Assembly (NCBI GenBank): GCA_963682025.1
Contig: OY821520.1
Span: forward strand, 86,721,465 to 86,785,464
Length of the DNA: 64,000 bases
DNA from: Cordilura impudica
Taxonomy: Eukaryota > Arthropoda > Insecta > Diptera > Scathophagidae
Direction of reading: 5' to 3'
In this document: piece after piece, positions 58,770 to 64,000 of the stretch
How the letters are laid out: every line of letters starts with the position of its first letter
How positions within the stretch are numbered: position 1 is the stretch's first letter
The notes under the pieces: generated by a model
What the model saw: the letters and a program-made list of their open reading frames with translations, nothing else
What the model was told of the DNA's origin: nothing
The model's database searches: none
Made by a program: the position numbers and the translations under genes

Positions 58770-59362
58770 ATAAAAACAAATAGGAGAGTTAATTTCAGCT
58801 GTGCCGATCCTTTGATACCCTCCACCGGTGTTCTAAACTCAATATCATAAGCAAGCTTGTCAACGCTAAGAGACAAAAATGGCACTAATTTAAAATATAA
58901 TAGCTATGATTATTACAATGATGTTTAAACTAAATATGAAAATTAACAAAAATCTTAGGCATTTTGTTGCCTTTTTAATTGAAAGCAAATTCTAAATGCA
59001 ATGAGCACAAACAAAACCACATAAAGCCACATTTTTATTTGTTTGTTTATTACACACTCAGGATTCTGTGATCATATTCTAGTATTTTTCGCGTCTCCTG
59101 CGTGATTAAAACAATAATAAATGCGCGTATAGTGGCACATTTTTTCCTCTGTCGGGGTTGGTATTAGTTTCCCAAGAGATAGAGCTGTAAGTCGTCGACC
59201 AACAACACCTTCAATGATAATTTCTATTTCGGAATTTAAAACTTCGCCTTGCACTAAAAATCTTTACCATCAGAAAATGTTTTGGCCACATCAGCTGCAC
59301 TATATAATGCCAATAAAGTTGGGACTATTCGTGCTCATTAGTCAAGGAGGTACGCTACGGTC
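58770..59362. other. HAD-3 upstream region
   Basis: 58796-58850 is the end of a second-type DINE repeat (GCTGTGCCGATCCTTTGATA then CCCTCCACC), shared with 28940. 59072-59350 is less AT-rich and has a minus-strand frame GVVGRRLTALSLGKLIPTP without recognised homology. The missing first exon of HAD-3 may lie here or further out. Confidence 0.4.
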
Positions 59363-59865
59363 CATTATAACCTATACCACTATGTGGTTTGGGTATAATG
59401 ACTTTGAGCTGCTGTTTGTAACTACCAAAAATATTTAACCTAGGCACATCTTTTATTACACCGGTCGACTCAAAATAACACTCTGAGCTGATTTAGCGAT
59501 GTCCGCCCGTCCGTCTGTCCGTCTGTGTGTCCATGTAAACCTTTTAATCAAAGTACAGGTCGCAAATATAAATATATTTAGATTTAATATGGTACATAGG
59601 CTTCTGCCGGCCCTAGAATAATTGCTGTTGAAATTGGTGAAATTCGGTCCATGTTCAGACCTAGTTTCCATACAAGTGATGCCCTATGACATCGCCATAA
59701 ATTGCCACAAGATCCAAATTATCATATAGATCTCATTCAAAACGGGATGCAGGATCATCAAAACAACAAATAGGAGATTTGTTATGTCTTTGAGTTTTAG
59801 CTTTCTGACAATTTAAGCAATTCCTTGACCATAATCGAATATCTTTATTTATTCCAGGCCAAACT

Positions 59866-60012
59866 ACTTTAGAAGTGACTAATTTTGTAGTCGCCCGAAT
59901 ACGTGGATTAGTCAGACCTTATATTCCACAAAGTCTTCGCAGAAAAGTTTTCGAAAATTTTCATAACTTATCTAGGAATTCAAGCGACTACAAAATTAGT
60001 CACTTCTAAAGT
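59866..60012. repeat. 29-bp perfect inverted repeat inside integrase
   Basis: 59866-59894 and 59984-60012 are exact reverse complements (ACTTTAGAAGTGACTAATTT and onward). The plus strand at 59930-59980 encodes IPQSLRRKVFENFHNLS, which normally precedes the RATTKLVTSK segment now read on the minus strand. A piece of integrase has thus been inverted, and the shared 29 bp mark its edges. Confidence 0.9.
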
Positions 60013-60654
60013 GACATTTTCGTTAATAATATATCCAAGAAAGGAAATTTCTGTTTTACCGAATTCACATTTCTCTGGATTTATCATTGTTTTAGATGAT
60101 GTTTGTGTTCTTCCAAATTTGATGAGGCGATTAGAAAATCATGTATGTACGGAAAAACAAAATCCAAACCTTCAACAACCTAATGAACAAAGCGCTGACA
60201 TGTTTGAGCGGCATTTCGGAGACCAAATGGCATTTGAAGATACTCGAAGAGTCCAAATGGTGTTATTATTGCGGTTTTTTTAACGTCTTCAGGAGCAACT
60301 GCAATCTGATGAAAAGCCTTAACAAGATCAATTTTCGAAAATATTTTTCTGCCAGTAAGAATTGTTTGAAAATCCCTTAAATTTGGTATTGGGTATTTAT
60401 CAGCGACAGTGTGGTTGCCATGGACTTTTAGATCGTTGCATTATACTTGTTTGGCCTGTTGAAGTTTGACAGGATCTAATCTACGAACTTTACAACTTAT
60501 TGGAGGGCAATTTGTTATGATGTGGTGTTGAATGTTTGATTTTTTATTAAATTTGATATTGAAGGTTACATTTGAAATTTCGATTAAAATTTGATGAAAA
60601 TGATCATTTACGTTAAAAGCTTTATATATATATATATATAGTCCCGTTGTTCCT

Positions 60655-60885
60655 TTTAGGAGCATAGGGCCTCAATTGAGGTTTCATTAATCAGTAAGGT
60701 TTAAGATAGGCAGATGATTGGTCTACCGCATCCGATCCTGGATCTGGGGCTGCCAGATAAAGCCACCAGGCTAGCTGAAGTTTGTTGGTTTTGGTTCGGG
60801 GTACCTATTTTATTTCGATACTACCTTTTACCGGCATTTCCCTATCCACCACCTGGGACCCGTCTGATAGGAGACCAACAACTCC
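60655..60885. other. GC-richer piece between protease and RT
   Basis: This stretch is clearly less AT-rich than the rest of the retrotransposon (for example CCGCATCCGATCCTGGATCT and CCACCTGGGACCCGTCTGAT) and breaks the protease-RT reading. A (TA)n tract (60626-60641) lies at its left. It looks like a foreign insertion, perhaps the 3' end of another retroelement, but I do not recognise it. Confidence 0.5.
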
Positions 60886-61297
60886 CACAGATAAAAGCTT
60901 TGATTGTGTTTAAATCAAAATATTTCACAATGCCTTTAATTTTAATATTTGTCTGAGGGTCGATTAAGGAATTGTTTTTAATATCAATTACTAACCCAAA
61001 ATGTTCCAAAAAATCGTTGCCTAATATTGAGGTATCAACATCAGCCAAAATAAATGTCCATAAGAATTTATTTTGTAGATTAAGATTTAATTGAAGCAAT
61101 TTTGAACCAAACGTTTGAATTTTAGAACCATTTGCAGCAAATAGAGGAATGGAATATGAATCATTAGTTGTTGTTGTATATTTAGGAAGAATTGAAACAT
61201 CAGCCCCAGAGTCTATTAAAAATTTTAATTTAGAAAACGGGTCATAAACAATTAATCGACGACTTTTTCTAAGATTCCCATAATCACTAGTCGTCAT
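60842..61297 (-). pseudogene. Retroviral-type aspartic protease, Pol start
   Basis: The Pol frame starts with ATG at 61297-61295 overlapping the Gag stop. It contains RLIVYDPFSKLKFLIDSGAD then VSILP, with catalytic DSGA (the usual DTGA/DSGA), and the flap-to-core segment SILGNDFLEHFGLVID typical of the family. It reads on as DPQTNIKIKGIVKYFDLNTI until about 60890 and then enters an unrelated-looking sequence (GSCWSPIRRVPGGG) that separates protease from RT. Confidence 0.85.
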
Positions 61298-62300
61298 TAG
61301 TGTTGGGAAAAGGTGTTTTCCGAACTTGAATTAAATGCACAAGGAGGAATACACTTATTAACTAGTTCTTTATAACGTCGATGATAAAAACAAAGATCCT
61401 GATTAGACGAAGAACGCTGTCTGTTTCTTGAGGATGATATAAAATTGTGTTGAGAAGATTGTAAATTTTTACTTATAACATCTATTAAATTCTCAAGTTT
61501 CTTGTTCAATTCATAAAAACTAGAATCTTCTTTAATTGATACAATATTAGATTTGGGACATTCAAGCATACCATCTGCAACTTCTAACAAATTTGTTAAG
61601 GTTGAAATTTTGTTTAAACCTCTGAGATTTTGTTCACATTCTTTAGGAAGTTTTTTAACCCAAATAGAGAATAGAATATCATCAGAAATTCTATTACAAG
61701 CAAGATTTCTAATTTCATTGAAGAGTTGACTTGGTTTCTGATCTCCCAGATGTAAATCATTAAAAATACGATTGAACTTACATTCTTGACTTTCTTCAAA
61801 CATTGCAGTAAGTTGAATTTTGAGTGAGTTGTATTTGTTTTCTTGTGGTGGATTTTGAATAAAGCTTGAAATTTTTGTGATGGTAGAAAAATCTAGAGAT
61901 TCAATAACTTTGGAATATTTTAAGTTATCAGAATAAATATTGAAAATTTGAAATTTCTGTTCGGTGCTTAAGAACCAAAGTTCTGGATCTTGAGTCCAAA
62001 AAGGTTGAAGTAAGAGTGATTTCGAATTTTTGAGCTCCTCGCTTGAATAATTTTGTGTAACTGTTGGTATGGTTGTGTTAGAATTTTGCATCTTGAATTC
62101 TTCGAAGCGTTTCTCCATTCCTTCCATAAAACTTTGCATATTTTGTAAAATAACATTCAAGTCGGAAGATGAACCAGATCCTTAAGGTATGATTCCAATC
62201 GCACAATTTTATCAGGTTTCCGTCCATTCAATGGTAAATTCCATTTTCTTAGTAAAGCGGAGATTTCTTCCGAAGATAAATCAGCTAATTTTTTTGGCAT
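61297..62300 (-). pseudogene. Gag of the CsRn1-like element
   Basis: The ATG is probably at 62300-62298, ten bases after the primer-binding site: MPKKLADLSSEEISALLRKW opens a roughly 40-residue SAP-like helix-hairpin (ISALLRKWNLPLNGRKPDKI). A one-base frameshift near 62170 leads into the 288-codon main frame (to 61297) with a capsid-like domain (LQPFWTQDPELWFLSTEQKF; LHLGDQKPSQLFNEIRNLAC) and a C-terminal CFYHRRYKELVNKCIPPC, spaced C-X2-H-X9-C-X3-C. The Gag stop TAA overlaps the ATG of the protease frame as TAATG (61299-61295). Apart from the frameshift the frame is intact. Confidence 0.85.
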
Positions 62301-62970
62301 TCTTTCACAGGGGTCACCAATTATAGGATGTTATAAGTCAGTGAACAATTTAAAATATTTAATATTGGTAATATTTATTTAAATTATAAAATTATATTTT
62401 TTAAAGGCACCAATATTATATTGAATCAATTATATATTTTTTTTCACAAATTTTTCTTAAAGTGAAAATTATTGACAAATACTGACAAAAGAATCAAAAC
62501 TAACAAAAATGTTGTTTTATAAACATTTGGGAGGTATCCACATGTTTATTATATGCATTAATCAGTAGTCCAAAAATAATTCCTATAGGACAATTCTTAG
62601 TCATAGCCCCGTATAAAGCTGCTTCCCGATTTTCACTTAAATCTATCAAAAAACAAAAATATTGCACAGATTTTTCTCAAATTTGGTTTGTATATATTTT
62701 TTCAAAATATAAGTGACCTTACTTTTTTCAAAATATAAGTGACCTTACCAATTATGGTCAGGTCAGGATCGGTCCATATTTTGACCTACTCCCCATATAA
62801 ATAGAGCATCTGATATGAACTTTTTATATCTGCAGCCAAAAAAATTATGCCACTAAAATTTGGCTTATGCTTATTTTCTATATCGAATTAGTTGGACCGA
62901 AGATTGGGTCTCTAAACCATGGTATAGGGTATCGTACATTCGGTAGACCGAATATAATTTCTTACTTGTT

Positions 62971-64000
62971 TTATTTTTATTATTTTTATCATTATTATTA
63001 TATGTTAATTTAATTATTATTACAAATAAATAAAAAAAATAATTTTTAAACATTCCTACAGAAAAAAGTGGTTTTTAAACTCTTTCTTTTAACTCATACT
63101 CTCTATCTGTCTGTCTGTCTGTCGTGGGTCAACCCCATCCCCCCTTATCCAATTGATCTGAAACTTGGCCAGTAGAGAAAGAGTTTTAATAAAAACTTTG
63201 TTTTATGCATTAGATTATTTTTCCTGAGGTTAACATATTGCGATTATTACAGTATCGACGGTACAAAATTTTAGTTATCTATGTTTCACACCATCGGAAA
63301 TGATAGTTTGTCTATTTTCTCAGTATGTGCTTTATTTTTTAAGTTTTAGAAGCACTTACCCACTAATAGGAAAAATTCAAATTAGAGGATAATATGCTAA
63401 AAATTGAAAACCCGTTGTCTTGAGTTCCAAAACATTTATTTTGATAGATATGCCACTCGCATCCCACCAAAAAGCTATTAAAGGAAAAAACCTAAGCTTT
63501 CGTTTAAGAAAACTTGGGCTTTTAAAAAAAAAAGTCAAAAAAATTTTTGATTTTGCAAAAAAGTCAAATTTTTTTTTAAATTTTTTTTCTGAAAAATTGA
63601 AGAAATTGCTATCTAAACTATTTAATATGTAAAAAGTTACATGGATGAGAAACAAACCTGTTTGGCCAAAATGTAAAAATTTGTACCCCTCAGACTCAGA
63701 GAGTTCTGAACCGATCTTGTTGAAAAATTGAGCCTAAACTGCTATCCAATAGGACTAACCTTGCTGCAAATTTCATCCCGGTCGGAAGAGATCGATTTCA
63801 AAAGTTGGTTCACTTGACATGAAACGCCCCATATATATTTCTAATCATAGAAATAAGCAAAGCAATGGAAAATTTAAATATACCCTTAACTTCTTCATTT
63901 CAATAAATGCCTGCTTTGATGTCGAATATATTTGACAAAAACACGGAAAGGGCTATGAGGAGACCACCATGACGATACTAAGCAAAATATTTAAAAATAG
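62971..64000. other. Repeat-rich 3' edge, no gene
   Basis: Contains (CTGT)n at 63108-63122 followed by GTGGGTCAACCCCATCCCCC, then a long AAAAAA/TTTTTT-rich inverted-looking stretch (63470-63600) giving spurious Lys/Phe frames on both strands, and TTCATCCCGGTCGGAAGAGA .. ACATGAAACGCCCCATATAT at 63770-63832, which looks like part of another dispersed repeat. No coding region supported. Confidence 0.45.

Larger units (their letters stand above)
59747..62525 (-). mobile_element. CsRn1-like Ty3/gypsy retrotransposon, rearranged
   Basis: Minus strand. Probable 5' LTR 62525-62320 (starts TGTTTATAAAAC). Primer-binding site TGGTGACCCC at 62319-62310 matches the 3' end of tRNA-Trp. Gag, protease and RT follow. 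RT motifs at 60440-60020 include IFSKIDLVKAFHQIA, MPFGLRNAAQTCQRFV and a catalytic block FPYIHDFLIAS (usual YIDDFLIAS; Asp to His). An integrase zinc-binding segment (RNCLNCQKAKTQRHNK) is at 59850-59750, ending at the DINE-like flank. RNase H, the integrase core, C-terminus and 3' LTR are absent. The tRNA-Trp primer and the CHCC Gag finger are known features of the CsRn1 clade. Confidence 0.85.
59363..62970 (+). mobile_element. DINE-like copy 12, split by a retrotransposon
   Basis: The left part (59363-59746) starts ATAACCTATACCACTATGTG, has the core and CCGCCCGTCCGTCTGTCCGT, and stops at ATCTCATTCAAAA. The right part (62526-62970) resumes at TTTGGGAGGTATCCACATG, aligning with the next bases of the consensus (CAAATTGGGTTTGTATG), and runs to GGTATAGGGTATCGTACATT with a degraded palindrome and TTTCTTACTTGTTT. 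A 27-bp segment (CTTTTTTCAAAATATAAGTGACC region, 62698-62745) is duplicated within it. Confidence 0.88.

Noticed and set aside
59072..59254. Minus-strand frame as first exon of HAD-3
   Set aside because: Sequence is unlike the N-terminus of the family and no donor in the right phase stands out.
60714..60956. Plus-strand 80-codon frame GLPHPILDLGLPDKATRLAE
   Set aside because: Spans the unassigned GC-rich block and the antisense of the protease; no coherent protein domain.
63377..63655. Phe/Lys-rich frames on both strands
   Set aside because: Products of A/T homopolymer runs.
1..64000. CRISPR arrays, bacterial operons, prophage
   Set aside because: The direct repeats present are microsatellites and eukaryotic transposons; spliced genes show a eukaryotic nuclear genome.

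Overview
This is AT-rich nuclear DNA from a higher fly (Diptera). The host genes have short GT-AG introns. The most abundant repeat carries the core and the (CCGT)n block of the drosophilid DINE-1/mini-me (Helitron-type) elements, but with different termini. I infer a non-drosophilid, probably calyptrate, fly and cannot name the species from sequence alone.

Host genes are few. The last two exons of an anoctamin (TMEM16) gene lie at 699-1605 on the + strand. Three paralogous HAD-type p-nitrophenyl-phosphatase/phosphoglycolate-phosphatase-like genes share one exon plan (phase-1 junction inside the DxDG motif, then two phase-0 junctions). HAD-1 is on + (27793-39199), HAD-2 on + (45067-57488), and HAD-3 on - (58697-57563), which lacks its first exon. 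HAD-2 and HAD-3 converge tail to tail with 74 bp between stop codons. HAD-1 and HAD-2 each have one small intron and large introns (8.1, 2.3 and 11.4 kb) made mostly of nested mobile elements.

The rest is mainly a transposon graveyard. 1-660: 269-bp tandem duplication. 2085-3850: LINE 3' end and a mariner relic. 5400-7790: jockey-like LINE. 9.7-24.2 kb: many DINE-like copies, a G+C-richer tandem repeat, and an unnamed multicopy gene whose C-terminus holds a Transib-like element with a 5-bp target duplication. 25.9-26.4 kb: mariner relic. 29.3-35.5 kb: LINE split by a piggyBac element, itself carrying a MITE. 36.4-37.0 kb: TIR element. 41.7-44.3 kb: split DD41D-like relic. 47.2-49.3 kb: long inverted repeat split by a DINE-like copy. 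51.6-56.4 kb: second piggyBac-like element enclosing two DINE-like copies and a DD41D (rosa-like) element. 59.4-63.0 kb: DINE-like copy split by a rearranged CsRn1-like Ty3/gypsy element with tRNA-Trp primer site, SAP-like Gag start and CHCC Gag finger.

I saw no tRNA, rRNA or CRISPR. The least expected patterns are the palindromes just inside the ends of both piggyBac elements, the RSS-heptamer-like Transib terminus, the foldback made from the same unnamed family, and the insertion chronologies that can be read directly from the nesting.
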